Part shown: positions 45,711 to 57,173 of the stretch, piece after piece
Layout of the letters: each line of letters opens with the position of its first letter
How positions within the stretch are numbered: position 1 is the first letter of the stretch
Assembly (NCBI GenBank): GCA_022036555.1
Contig: CM039134.1
Span: forward strand, 8,680,818 to 8,744,817
Source: Microstegium vimineum
Taxonomy: Eukaryota; Streptophyta; Magnoliopsida; Poales; Poaceae
Length of the DNA: 64,000 nucleotides
Direction of reading: 5' to 3'
Position numbers and translations under genes: made by a program
The notes under the pieces: generated by a model
What the model was told of the DNA's origin: nothing
Databases searched by the model: none
What the model saw: only the letters and a program-made list of their open reading frames with translations

Positions 45711-47511
45711 GCAGAGTAAGAGAACTTTCGCTTATGCTTACCAGTTTTTCACTTGGGGCTGTTTTTTCTGTTTTCTCCCACTCCTAGGATCCTTTTTGGA
45801 GGATTGTACATAAAGTCACTTTCTCTATCTTAATTGAAAGGCAGAGCTCTTACCATGCGTTTTAATAAATTATAACTGGGTGCCCAAAATGTTCTACGTT
45901 TTCCCCTTAAAAAGTAGGAACAATATGATTCCCATCTTTGTTTTGTTTTTGCTCCAAAGAAAGGGAGTCTTTAATTAGCAATTTTGAGGTCCGATCCATT
46001 CAAGTGCCTGGCAAGCTGGCACTAAAGGTCTACGGAAAAGGCTGATCGACACAGGGACTGAAACAGAGGACGATCGGAATCGATGGATTCCTTGGGTTTG
46101 GGCATGCAGGAAAAGCACACGCTTATAAGTGACGTATGACGAGCAAAGCAGGTTCTGATGTAGCTGGGACTGGGAGGACGGACAGGAGGTCGATCAGATC
46201 CAGAGGTGATCTGAACTGGTGATAAAGAAAGGAAGCAAGAGGCCCGATCGAAGCGCTGCAGCATGCACCAGACTTGAGAGTTCAGACTGACCGGAGAGGT
46301 AGCCAAGAAAAAGGCCAGGAGGGAGCAAGGGGAGAAGCTGATGTGAAGGAATGCGGTTTGGAGCATGCACTTCGCACCAGTCGATCCATCGAACGAACGA
46401 TTTCCACTGTGGTGCGTGGCTTTAAAAAATTCCTTCCCCTGGCACATGCCCGCGCGCCACCACGCCCTGCCTCCTCTCTTTTTCTCTGTAGCCAAAGCAA
46501 AGCAAACGCAAAGGGAAAGGCAGCCGCAGCCACAGCCACAGACACCTTCTCTCTCTCCTCCCTCGGTGCAATGCATTGCACACATTCTCTCTCTCTCTCT
46601 CTCATCTGGTTGGTTCCTTAATTTCTTTGTTTTCTTTATTCGCTCGTGTCCTGATGAAGCAAAGTTGTGCGACCACCACAGTGTATCCCATTCCCAGCCC
46701 TACTGTACGTCTCCAGGAGGACCAGCTCAGCCCCGACCCCGATCCTCTTGATGACGATGACAATGCAGACACAGAGGTCTAGAGAGAGAGAGAGAGAGTA
46801 GTGAAGAGAGAGGAGACCGAGGAATGTGGAGAGGGAGACAGACAGCTGCAAGACATAACAAAACGAAAGAAATAAAACCATATCCACCCGATCCGGCCCA
46901 TGGAGAGTTGCGCTGCGATTGCAAAAAAAAGCAGCAGGGTGATGTGGGCCTGTGTGGGGTAGTATGGGTTAAGGGGTCCTCGGAAAAAGTGCGGCCAGCG
47001 ATCGAGCTCAAGACTGAAGAGGGTCGCTCAAACAACCAAAGCAGCCAAGCCAAGCAAGCAGCCGAGAGGGTGAACAATTTCCGCGTTCGAATCCGTCGTC
47101 ATCAATTCAGCATGCATTTTCTTCCCCCTTTGCCTGCGCTGCGCTGCTCCCTCCCCCCAGCCTACCAACCAACCAACAAAAACCAACGAAGAGGAGTGTG
47201 TCTTGACCTCGGAGTCGGAGAGTGCTCCACCTCCAGCCCCCACGCTACACGGCTACGCGGCTGTATTTATAGCGAGCGAGCTCCTTGTCTCCCTTCTCTC
47301 CTGGTCCTGGAGAGGGAAGAAGAAGAAGAAGAAGAAGAAGAAGAAGGGGACAAGCTAGCACTAGGCCAATGCGCCACGAGCATACCGACAGCTCAAGACG
47401 AGAGGAAGAAGAATAGGCGGGATACAGACAACGAGGAGAACGACGAGCGCCGACAACCGCGACGACGCCGCCACCCCCTCCACCTCGTCCTCGTTCTCGT
47501 GTTACAAAGGA
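45711..47511 (+). promoter_or_regulatory. Spacer and upstream region of the neprosin gene
   Basis: 45711-46250 is spacer. 46250-47260 carries several long open frames on both strands with CT/GA microsatellites (46586-46602, 46782-46798) and is probably promoter. 47272-47511 would be the 5' leader; it includes a GAA tract at 47317-47346. Confidence 0.4.
47264..47271 (+). promoter_or_regulatory. TATA box of the neprosin gene
   Basis: TATTTATAG about 245 bp upstream of the start codon at 47512; it predicts transcription start near 47297. Confidence 0.5.
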
Positions 47512-50500
47512 ATGACCCGAGGTCGCCCCATGGCTTCTTCTGCTTCTAGTGGCGGTTGCGGCCGAGCCCTCCTCCTCCCGATCATTTCCTCCCCCTTTGT
47601 CCCCTTCCTGCTCTTCCTCGTCGCCTCCTGCCCGCCCGCCCTGGCCTCCGCGACGACGCACGGGCAGCAGGCGGCGGTGTTCCGTGCCGGGGAGGAGCGG
47701 GAGGCGTACGGGAGGATCATGGCGCGCATGGCCAGGATGGCCAAGGATTCCAACATCACAATCCAGGTTTTACTCGTGCATCATCCATTCCTATTCCTAT
47801 CCTACCTACTCTTTTGTCCCTCGCTCCCTGTATGCGCGCTAGCTGCCGGCCAAGCAGGCGAATCCACCACGCTGTCGTCGTTTATTCTCGGGCCGTCGTG
47901 TCGTGACTCGTGCGCTGCTGTGCGTGCAGAGCCCCGACGGCGACGTCATCCACTGCGTGCCGGCGCACCTGCAGCCGGCGTTCGACCACCCCATGCTCAG
48001 AGGCCAGAAGCCCGAGGTGAGCCATCATTTCTGTCTGCATTTGTTTCAACTTCTTCTTCCTCCCTTGGACGACGGAGGAGTCGTGTAATAACGTGTATAT
48101 GTGCTGCTGACAGGACGAGCCTGTGGAGAGGCCCGAGCCCAAGGTCAGCGGCGGCGGCGGCGGCGGCGGCGCTGCCGAGGAAGAAGAGGAGGCCGGCGTG
48201 TTCCCGCAGGCGTGGAGCGACGGCTGCAAGCAACGGTGTCCGGAGGGGACGGTGCCGATACGGCGGACGACGGCGCGCGACGTGCAGCGGGCCAGCTCCG
48301 CACGCCGGTTCGGGATGAAGTCCCGGGCCAGCAACGCTCGCCGCGACTCCACCAGCAACGGCCACGAGGTCAGCCGATCGTCTCCCACCTTTAATTTTTC
48401 GCCGTCGCCATCGTTTCGCCACGGGCGGCGTGCCCGCGGCGCCATTAGCATTGCGAAACGCGTCACGTCGTCTTGAACAGACCTTGTCATGTCCGCCGGT
48501 TTGCTGCCTGCTAGCTGTGTGCTGCTCCATTAAAGCTGGATTAGTTGTTGGGGGAACGAAGAAAACACAGGCAGCAGCAGCATTAGTGGGAGTAACTGCC
48601 GCGATTTATTACGCAACCAAATGGTGCTCGATCGATTCGATCGATCCTGCTGCCTCAGGTTTTTGTCGACCATCACTGCCGGTGGTGCAGTGCAGTGCAG
48701 TGCAGTAGGCTGGCTGGATGGGCGCAACAGTACATTGATTGTACTGTGCATGGTGGTGCCTGCAGCTAGTGTGCAGCCATGGCAACAGCAATTGCCATGG
48801 CAGTAGTAGTTTGGAGCAACGTCTAGGTCTAGCTACTACGTAGGAGTATGTACTAGCGCTCTATACCTCGATCGAGATCGGCTCTGATATATAGACGGCC
48901 ATATATATTTTGCTTGCTTGCTTGACAACGGCTCAGCACGCGGTGGGGTACGTGACGGGGGACCAGTTCTACGGCGCCAAGGCCAGCCTGAACGTGTGGT
49001 CGGCCAAGGTGGCGTCGGCGGCGGAGTTCAGCCTCTCCCAAATCTGGGTCATCTCCGGCTCCTTCGGCAACGACCTCAACACCATCGAGGCCGGATGGCA
49101 GGTACTGTAACCATTAATTACCAACCGCCGCCCTTAATTACTATGCCGTAGTATTGCATTGCATCATCCATGCATGTACTCGCGCTCACTTAACAACCTT
49201 CGTCCAAGTACTCCTACGTACGTGCTCCTTGCATAAATCATAAATCATAAACAAACAATGGATGCTCCTTGCATGAACATTGTTGTGTGTTTCTTCAGGT
49301 TTCAGCATTATTTCTCCTATATATGCATGGAGAAAGAAAGAAATGGCCATGGAAATTGTCTGTCTTAATTCTCGAGAGATAGTAGTAGCTATAAAGGCCG
49401 GCCTTGCTTGTTCCTGCAGTGCTCTCGCGTCAGTAGTAGTAATCCTCGCAACTGAAAAAGGCCCAGCGGCGTGCCTTCGTCTGTCTTGCGAGTAATGGGA
49501 ACCTGACTCGCAGTAGCTCTTCAGGCTGCCCGGTTGGTGACACCAGTAAATGTGGCTGCCTCTGCCTGCCTGCCTATCATCAGCCAGGCAGGCCAGGCAT
49601 GCAGCAGATGTGTGAATGAACTTTGCAGCAGGTCCTCTTTGCTTGCATGCATGCTTGCTTGCTTTTCGCCTACACTTCTGGTGTGTATCAATCGCTGAGC
49701 AAGAGCATTTCAAGTCTTGAACTCCATACATCAGTTTTTTTTTTGGTAAACATGAAACTAGAAACCACTTTCTTCTAGTTCTAGCCAGCAGCATGGTGTT
49801 TAGTTGATGAGGAGTGAGAGCTAGTCTTGTGCTAGAGCTTAGGATCTTGAGGATCCTCTCCTACTAGAGGTAGTTTACAGAGAATTTTCCGCAATAAACT
49901 ATTTTGACCTTGCTTCTAGTAACCACCAATAGCAGTGTGTATGAACTTTGAACTGAAAACTCTAGTTGGATCCTTCCTCTGAATCATGCATATGCATGTG
50001 GCTGTATGTTGACTTGGTAGTACATTAAGGTGAGATGTAGAACTGGCGCTCATTAATTAGATTCCATCACTGTGATCTCGATTGGAAATGTGTGCCCATT
50101 GACTTGCAATATAATGCTGGTGGTTCCACATCATGCTAACTTCCTGCTTGCATTGGGTCAGTCAAACAGATTCTGCTGGAGACAGTGCATGCTAACTTCC
50201 TGCTTGCATTGTTTACTCAGGTGAGCCCTGAACTGTATGGAGATAGCAACCCGAGGTTCTTCACATACTGGACGGTAATTAAGTTCCTGAAATCTACTCT
50301 AAACCAATGCTATATATATATATATATATACATTATTATATATATTACCATGCATTGAAACTATGAAAAGCACCGCTAATGCATGCTGCCACACACCTCT
50401 GGTGCCTTTTGCTCTCGCTCCTTCTATATACTCGTCCACATTGCCGCTTTAAGAAAAAAAAATGAACTGAAGTTCCAACAAATGCCTCGCTAAATCTATT

Positions 50501-51313
50501 GTATACATATATTCAGCTAAACAAATGCGCTCTTGCAGTTTTTCTTTTACTAAAGTGATGTGCATGTATAGCAGTATCACGTACATTTTATCAAGTACTG
50601 TACAGTACTATCTAGAGTTTCAGAACTCATCAGCAACTTATAGAGAGCACACGTACAGCTGATGAATATATACTGCTTCACCTTTGCCTGGCAGACCGAT
50701 GCATACCAGGAAACTGGATGCTACAACCTGCACTGCTCCGGCTTCGTCCAGACCAACAACCGGATCGCCATTGGAGCCGCCATCTCACCGACCTCGGTTT
50801 TCAACGGCCAGCAGTTTGACATCAGCCTGCTCATATGGAAGGTATATATATATATATATGTGCAACACGTACGATCGACTTCAGTCGTTGAAGCTAGCAA
50901 AGAAGTGAGTGACATGCATGGTGATACATGTGCAGGACCCACACCGGGGGAACTGGTGGCTGCAGCTGGGGTCGGGTCCGCTGGTGGGGTACTGGCCGTC
51001 GTTTCTGTTCACGCACCTGGGCGGGCACGCCAACATGGTGCAGTTCGGCGGCGAGGTGGTGAACTCGCGGCCGTCGGGGTCGCACACGCCCACGCAGATG
51101 GGGAGCGGCCACTTCCCCCGCGAGGGCTCCAGCCGCGCCGCCTACTTCCGCAACGTGCAGGTGGTGGACGGCGACAACAGCCTCGTCCCCGCCGCCGCGC
51201 TCCGCCTCGTCGCCGACCACCCGGGATGCTACGACATCCAGGGCGCCTCCAACCGCGCCTGGGGCACCTACTTCTACTATGGAGGGCCCGGCAGGAACGT
51301 GCACTGTCCGTGA
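47512..51313 (+). CDS. Neprosin-domain secreted peptidase-like protein
   Basis: Secreted member of the plant neprosin family (formerly DUF239), whose founding enzyme from pitcher plants is a glutamic prolyl endopeptidase. Seven exons: 47512-47766, 47930-48016, 48114-48368, 48937-49101, 50221-50274, 50695-50841 and 50936-51313. All are phase 0 and GT-AG, giving 446 residues. A hydrophobic signal segment (about 19-45), then the activation-peptide domain with SPDGDVIHCVPAHLQPAFDH and a disordered Gly/Glu-rich stretch. The neprosin domain runs from about residue 230: GDQFYGAKASLNVW, FSLSQIWVISG, IEAGWQVSPELYGD, TGCYNLHCSGFVQ, GNWWLQLG, VQFGGEVVNS, ending RNVHCP. The glutamates of IEAGW and GGEV are candidates for the catalytic pair (inference). 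An ATG at 47530 in the same frame is an alternative start. Confidence 0.92.
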
Positions 51314-51799
51314 TCGATCTTATCGATCCATCGGTACGTAGCTAGCCGACGGCGACCATGCATCATGCATGGCAATGGCATGATCAACTGAAGAAGAAGA
51401 GGAAAGCAGATACGTGCACAGATACATATAGAGAGAGAGATTCAGAGATTGAAGAAGAACGTACGGATCACCGTGCGGCCGTGCCGGAAGGGATCTAGTT
51501 GGATTGTCGCTCACCATCCGGGCATGGATCCTATAGCTAGCAACACGGTGCTAGTTATAGCTAGTTCTATTCATTAATTACTTGATTAGTATAGTCCCTC
51601 GTTGGTTATGGTTACTTCATGCAAATGAGTTTTGAGCCCAGCTGCGTACACACGTCTGGGCCGGTAGCAGAGGCAAAAGGTTTCCGATTTGATGTATGTG
51701 ATGAGGCTTCCTTCCTTTGGTCTGCTGATTTTTTTCTTGAGTTATGTATACATGAAGAAATCCACATGCATAGAGTGTTTTGTTCATCATGTGTGTATA
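51314..51799. other. Neprosin 3' flank
   Basis: Probable 3' UTR and terminator area; no other gene seen. Confidence 0.4.
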
Positions 51800-53080
51800 A
51801 TTTTTTCTCGAATACGTAAAAGATTTGCGCATCTTTTGTATTAAGATAGATTTGCGCATCTTTTGTATTAAGATGAGAGAAAGTTAAGTTTACAACAACG
51901 CGCCAAGATGACGCACGGAAACTGTTATACAATCGGTTCTGCCCGCCCTAGCAGAAGAATACCAAAACACTATTACTAGCTAAAGAAACTACCTAGGCAT
52001 CGTTGCCGATCAGGAGTGACGACTTGCGTGACGTCTCGACCGCCTCGTCCCCTCTCCGAGCAGCTCCGGGAAGAGCGCTTGCATTGTCTCCCGGTGTGAG
52101 GCGGTGGGGTTCTCGCAGAAGACGCGATCGTATGCCCCTTTGTCTGCCGTGGTGGGCATCACTGCTCACCGATGAACCTCATCCGCCGCATCACCAGCAC
52201 CTCTCCCCGCTTCGAAACGGGGACATGCGAGAGTGGCTACGCGGTGATCCTCCTGCTACGGAGCAGCATCGTCGGCTTCGCAGGCGTCGTACCTGGGTCT
52301 GGAAGCATCGGGCCAAAGCCTGGCGGGTGGTCCACCTCACCTGTCGTAACTGCATCGACGCCCACGGGGTCGTGGAAAACCAACTGTTTTGATGTGACCA
52401 GGTGCTGCAACAGAGGCAAACCCCGATGGTGGAGCGGGGCACGCGGGTGGTGACTGCGACACCGAGCCCCGCAAGGATGAAGCGTGCCCGCAATCACAGA
52501 TCTACACCGGCGGGGCCTCATCCAACGACAGGGTGGTCGGCTTGGGCCACGGGATAGCCTCGCTTCCGAGCAATGATGCCAGGATCTCCACCTGCATCGG
52601 ATCGTCCGACGGGTCAGGATCAACTGCAGCATCCGTACGCATGGTCAGCGACGCCGGGTCCAGGTCGGCGAGGACCAATGCGACGACTAAACCCTCGCAC
52701 CCAGCCCGAGTGCCTGCGGCCGCAGGCGACGACGGCGGCGGTGTCGACGTCGTAGCCGCCGTCCGTCACCAACACTTCCCACCGCCCCGGGCACGGCCTC
52801 GCCCGAGCCCTCCGCACCACCAGCGCTAGCCAGGGAGGCGCTCGACACAGGCTCAGCAAGGACAACCACGACAATCGGTTCAGCAGCACCGACAGAGGCA
52901 TCGGCCTCGGTCCACCGACTGTGGCGCCTCCGCCGTCGTTGGCGACGTCGCCGCACCCGGAGCCGCCTCGCTTGAGCTCGTCGCACCTCCCAAGTTGACG
53001 ACCTCAGCCTCAGCATCAGCATCCCGACGCTGCCAACGCTGTCGCCGAGGCCTGCCGGCGCACGCCAACACATTGTCGCA
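51800..53080 (-). mobile_element. LINE-like retroelement remnant, minus strand
   Basis: Read on the minus strand, the left end (about 51803-51900) has the pattern I associate with grass LINE 3' ends: CTTAATACAAAAGATGCGCA repeated, then TATTCGAGAAAAAA. Upstream of that (52500-52690) a frame reads DPSDDPMQVEILASLLGSEA and ends DEAPPV before a stop, as in C-terminal parts of ORF1/gag-like proteins. The remainder is GC-rich with broken frames. The 5' end near 53080 is only approximate. Confidence 0.5.
51821..51874. repeat. 27-bp perfect tandem duplication
   Basis: AGATTTGCGCATCTTTTGTA plus TTAAGAT occurs twice head to tail (51821-51847, 51848-51874) without mismatch, at the presumed 3' end of the LINE-like element. 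Confidence 0.95.
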
Positions 53081-53266
53081 GGTGATTCATGTTTGGGTGC
53101 ACGGATTAGAGTGCCTTAATTTATTTTTTATCAAATACACTTTAACACATGTGGATTGAGATAAATACATGTGCTTCTAAATAAGGCTTAGCTTAGTGTT
53201 TTTTCTTCCTATTTACAAGAAAAGAAACAGTCACCTCTGTATGATGAGTAAGTTATGGTAGTAAGG
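53081..53266. other. MITE-like fragment
   Basis: TTTGGGTGCACGGATTAGAG and the inner ACATGTGGATTGAGATAAATACATG resemble the foldback at 19741-19812. Termini incomplete. Confidence 0.35.
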
Positions 53267-53405
53267 ATTTGCTTGGATGCAACGATTAATTGTAGATTTA
53301 CATTTGTAGCTAATCCCTTCAGCTAGTTGTTAGCTAACTCCAACAAATTTTGGCTAAATTTTAGCCCAAACGAGTAGCTAGCCCTAATGATCCAAACATG
53401 TCCTA
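53267..53405. mobile_element. Short MITE
   Basis: GGATTTGCTTGGATGCAACG at the left and the complement of GGACATGTTTGGATCATTAG at the right form loose inverted repeats about 139 bp apart, with GCTAA/TTAGC repeats inside. A target duplication was not resolved. Confidence 0.5.
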
Positions 53406-55717
53406 AACAATTTCATAGTACAGAGTGTTTATAATGAGTAGCTAATGGTTTCCCTTCTTTTCTTTTACCGGATGTGTCTCAAACCGGCTACTAGGATGTT
53501 AGAAAGACATAAGCATTAAGTGTTCGTGCTTAACACTTGCAAGTAATAAAAAATGATCTTATTATCGCATCAACCACTGAACCATTTCCTAACAAAGTAT
53601 GTATAGATAATCTGCCGTCTCTATATGGTTCCAACAAACTCGATCATCAACCATCGATCCGCCCTGTTCGTTTGATTGTTTCGGTGGCTTAAGCCAGCTG
53701 ATAAGCCAAGCGAACCGGACTTATTTTTCATTCATATCTTTAATCAACTAATGATTTATCTTCTTTTCTTTTTCCCATAAATAACAAAATGAATCATGCA
53801 TTATGATATTAGTTAACTGGAAGGTGGTCTGCAACTAGCGCGGATAATTAGATTTTTATTGCAACATTTTTGTCTTTTTATTACTTTAATTTTTATAGAT
53901 ACTTTGTTTTAAATTATTCTTCGATATAATTGTCCTCTCTCCATAAACCCCCTCTGCATCTATCGACAACAAATTCATATATCTATTGTCAACCAAATTT
54001 TTGGCCTTAAAACATGTTGTCTTCATCTCTTCATTTATCTCACTCCTATCTTATGGTTGTGCAATTTCTATTCTTTTTGTCGAGTCACATTACAACATGT
54101 CCAACTCTTTCACAAACTGTTTAGTTCCAGGGCCTTAAGGTAAGTTTAAATTTTAGATCATCAAGTCCATAGTTTGTTTGTTTTTTCCTTGAAACAAATA
54201 TGCTAATGTTTACACTCCACCGGGCCAACTATGCACGTTTCTCTCTCTGTCTCTCTTGTTTGTGAGAGGCCATTAAGTTAGGCGGCCGATATGGGCCGGC
54301 CCACTTATATTCTTCCAATCTCATTTGCAAAAAAATTTAGCATACTAGCTATAAAAGCATGTCACCACACGACATTTGGCCGACGTGTCATTGTCATCTC
54401 TCTCTATCAGGACTAGCCAGTAGTAGTCCTTTTCACCGGGCTTCCTGCAACGACGATGAGATCTTCTGCCTGAGAAGTTTCCTTTTGTCAGGTGTGATCG
54501 GCCCCAAGATTCGCACGGCAATCAGGCAATGCACAGCACCTGGCAGTCTAGATTATGATGTGCATGCCACACCACCATCATCTTTTTCATTGTCACATAC
54601 TCGTGTATATCTCAAATCCATGTCGTCCACTCCTGCCAGCTCCAGCGATACTGCCGTTTCCTTCTCTGTTTCCCAAGCACCCAGCACCAAGCAGCCAAGC
54701 AGGGTACGACGAATCATGCATCCGCAGCTCCCACTCATTCATACTACAGACGACTGAACCGTCAATCATGCACGCACGCCCGGGCCCGGGCCGGCGGCAA
54801 TGCGATGCGCCCCACCACCAGACATTCTCTGGCCCAGCCCAGCCGCCCAGACGATCGACAACTCCATCGTCACAGTCACAGTGCCTGCATGCCTTGGCAC
54901 TTGGCAATTGGCATGCATACTATGCCAGTGTGGTCAGTGGCGGTGCTGATGAGGCCTGATGACGCCGGTAATGGTGAGATCGAGTACCTTGGACAAAACC
55001 ATTTTCCGCATGGAGTTGGTGTGTGTATCGGCCCAGTGGTTGGAGAGTGAGAAAATTGGGGACACTAGCTGTACCATGCTGATCTGACTGTGCTCAACAT
55101 TCTATGGCCCGGCGGACAGATAGCTAGAGCTGCACCAATCTAGCTCCTCTCTGCACAAAAAGGGTCTCCATATTGGCATTCAGACAGTAGGCTGCACAAA
55201 AGGTGCCGGTTTTCAGGCGTCTGCATTGAAAAAAAAATGAGAGCTCACTAGTAAGGGCATGTTTAATAGTTGAGTCAAGTGTTTAACTATAAGTCAAGTA
55301 GTAAAAATTAAGTCATACAACAATCTCTTACTTGTCTACAAAATTTCTTTATTGTTTTATATTTTCATTCTCTTTCCTCTCCTTCCTCACATTCATATCT
55401 ATTGAGACTCACTAATGCTTATGTATTCGTGTCCAGCTTGATCCTCACATTCAAACTCTCTTCTCTCCCCTTACTTCTCTCGTCTACATCATAAACAATG
55501 ATAACTATCTTGGCTATAAACCAATTATTGTAATTACTCTAATAAAGATAGCAGACGAGCCGGCTGCTGGGACGTCCCTTTCCGTCCAAGCAATAACCTC
55601 ATTCTTAAAGAATCCAGATCCTGTGTTTTTCTTTTGTTTCACCTTCTTTCTAAAGGAGCCCTAAATCTGAGCTGGTCGTTCGATCTCGCATTATTGATCA
55701 TTCATTCTAGCTATATA
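53406..55717. other. AT-rich spacer with MITE fragments
   Basis: 53660-53800 starts like a common grass MITE (CCTGTTCGTTTGATTGTTTC). 54360-55070 has short ORFs on both strands, none recognised. About 55256-55545 may be a MITE (GGGCATGTTTAATAGTTGAG at the left, a loosely inverted AATAATTGGTTTATAGCC at the right). Confidence 0.35.
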
Positions 55718-55943
55718 CTCTCTCCGTTTTTTAATACTTATGGCCATTGATTTTAGCATGATGTTTAACTATTCATCTTATTAAAACATATATAAATATA
55801 AAAAAACATGAGTTGTACTTAAAGTACCTTGATGGTTGAACAAACAAACAAATACTAATTTCATAAATCTTTGGAATAAGAGGAATGGTCAAACATTGTT
55901 TCAAAAGTCAACGGTGATAATAATAACTTAGAAACAGAGGTAG
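55718..55943. mobile_element. Stowaway-type MITE
   Basis: 226 bp. Starts CTCTCTCCGTTTTTTAATAC and ends ACTTAGAAACAGAGGTAG. Flanked by TA (55716-55717, 55944-55945). Shares the CTCCCTCCGT-type end of the 13759 element but has a different interior. Confidence 0.75.
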
Positions 55944-56263
55944 TAACTCATTTGTGTTTCTGTGCTCTTTGCGATGTTTCCACACCGCACTGAAATGGTG
56001 GGTCCATCCATGAAATTGCACCTTTGGACTAGGTAAAAAGAAGGGGTTAACATATGGTGTCAGAGAGAGCAAAATGTGGTAACATACTATGTATCAGAGA
56101 GGGCGCGGTGTCGGAAAATGAGTTCTCCACCGTTTTTCTTGATGTCAATCATTCTCTGATAGAACCTGGCCATTTGCGCCTTAGATTCGCGGAAAGCGGG
56201 CATATCCTCCTCTCTAAAGGAGTGAACCTCATCACTCATGTCCAAGTTGTCCTCAAGAAGCTC

Positions 56264-57173
56264 TGATGACGACCCGTAGGGTTCGTGGTTCGATCTTTCG
56301 ATGAGAGTTGGTGGATAACTCGATTGGTGGATGGAGATGACGTTCACGGCTCGACTACAACCGTCCAAGGACGCTGCGCCTTAGCAACCGATACACCACC
56401 TCCGATGGCTGTCGTGATCTTGCGGCGCGACAACCAGCCACTAGGGCTCCCGTCCTGCAAGCAATCGAAGAACCAGCAAGAACAAGATGAACAAGCACTC
56501 AATTGCAAGATGAATATGAAGGTTTCAATCTGAGAACACAATATGGTGAGGTTCTGATGACAATCAGACGGACGGTTGATCCAACACGCGCGCTGAAAGG
56601 CGGTAGCAATAGCTAACTCGACGAAACAAAACCTAAACTGTTTGTGGCGGCTCTAAAGACTTATAAGGAGTTGGGAGGACGACCACAAGGGTGTTGGGGT
56701 CGTTCTCCAACCCTAGGACGCGTCCCTAATGGACCCAACTTGATACATGGGCCACAGGCCCAAAATAAGGTGACGCAGCACCGGTGGACAGAAAAGGTCT
56801 CGGTACAAAAACGATGACTCTGGACGCATCTGATAAGGTATAGCCATGCTTCTGGATCCGTTGGAAAGTAGACTTGATAAGCTTTCCAAAAAGTGCGAGA
56901 ATGTCCCAATCGGAGTCCGTATGAAGTCGTGGCATCCATCACAAGTTGGTGCTGTCCTGCAGTCCAAATCCAGCTAGCGCCCATCCCGTGTCCCGCTGAT
57001 CCTCTCCATTGTTCCTGAGCAAAACAAGAGTGCACGTGTCTCCATTGTCTAAATATAATGGACAAGAGTTTGAGAATAAACTTACTTGATGATTGAGTTC
57101 ACGGGCACGAGCACGAGTAATAGGACCAAGTGGTGCTGGAGATGGTTTTGGTGTGGTGTTGATGTCCTCATCA
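56264..57173 (-). repeat. 3' LTR of the gypsy element
   Basis: 910 bp. It contains the stop codon (56939-56941) and the last 78 codons or so of the polyprotein. On the minus strand a CTTATAAGTC TATA-like motif lies at about 56658-56667. Confidence 0.95.

Noticed and set aside
40209..47511. Conserved microRNA precursor
   Set aside because: I looked for common plant microRNA cores (miR156, 159, 160, 164, 166, 167, 169, 171, 172, 396, 398) and found none with a matching star arm; weaker or novel hairpins cannot be excluded by eye.
47882..48530. Minus-strand ORFs opposite neprosin exons 2 and 3
   Set aside because: Antisense shadows of a well-supported gene.
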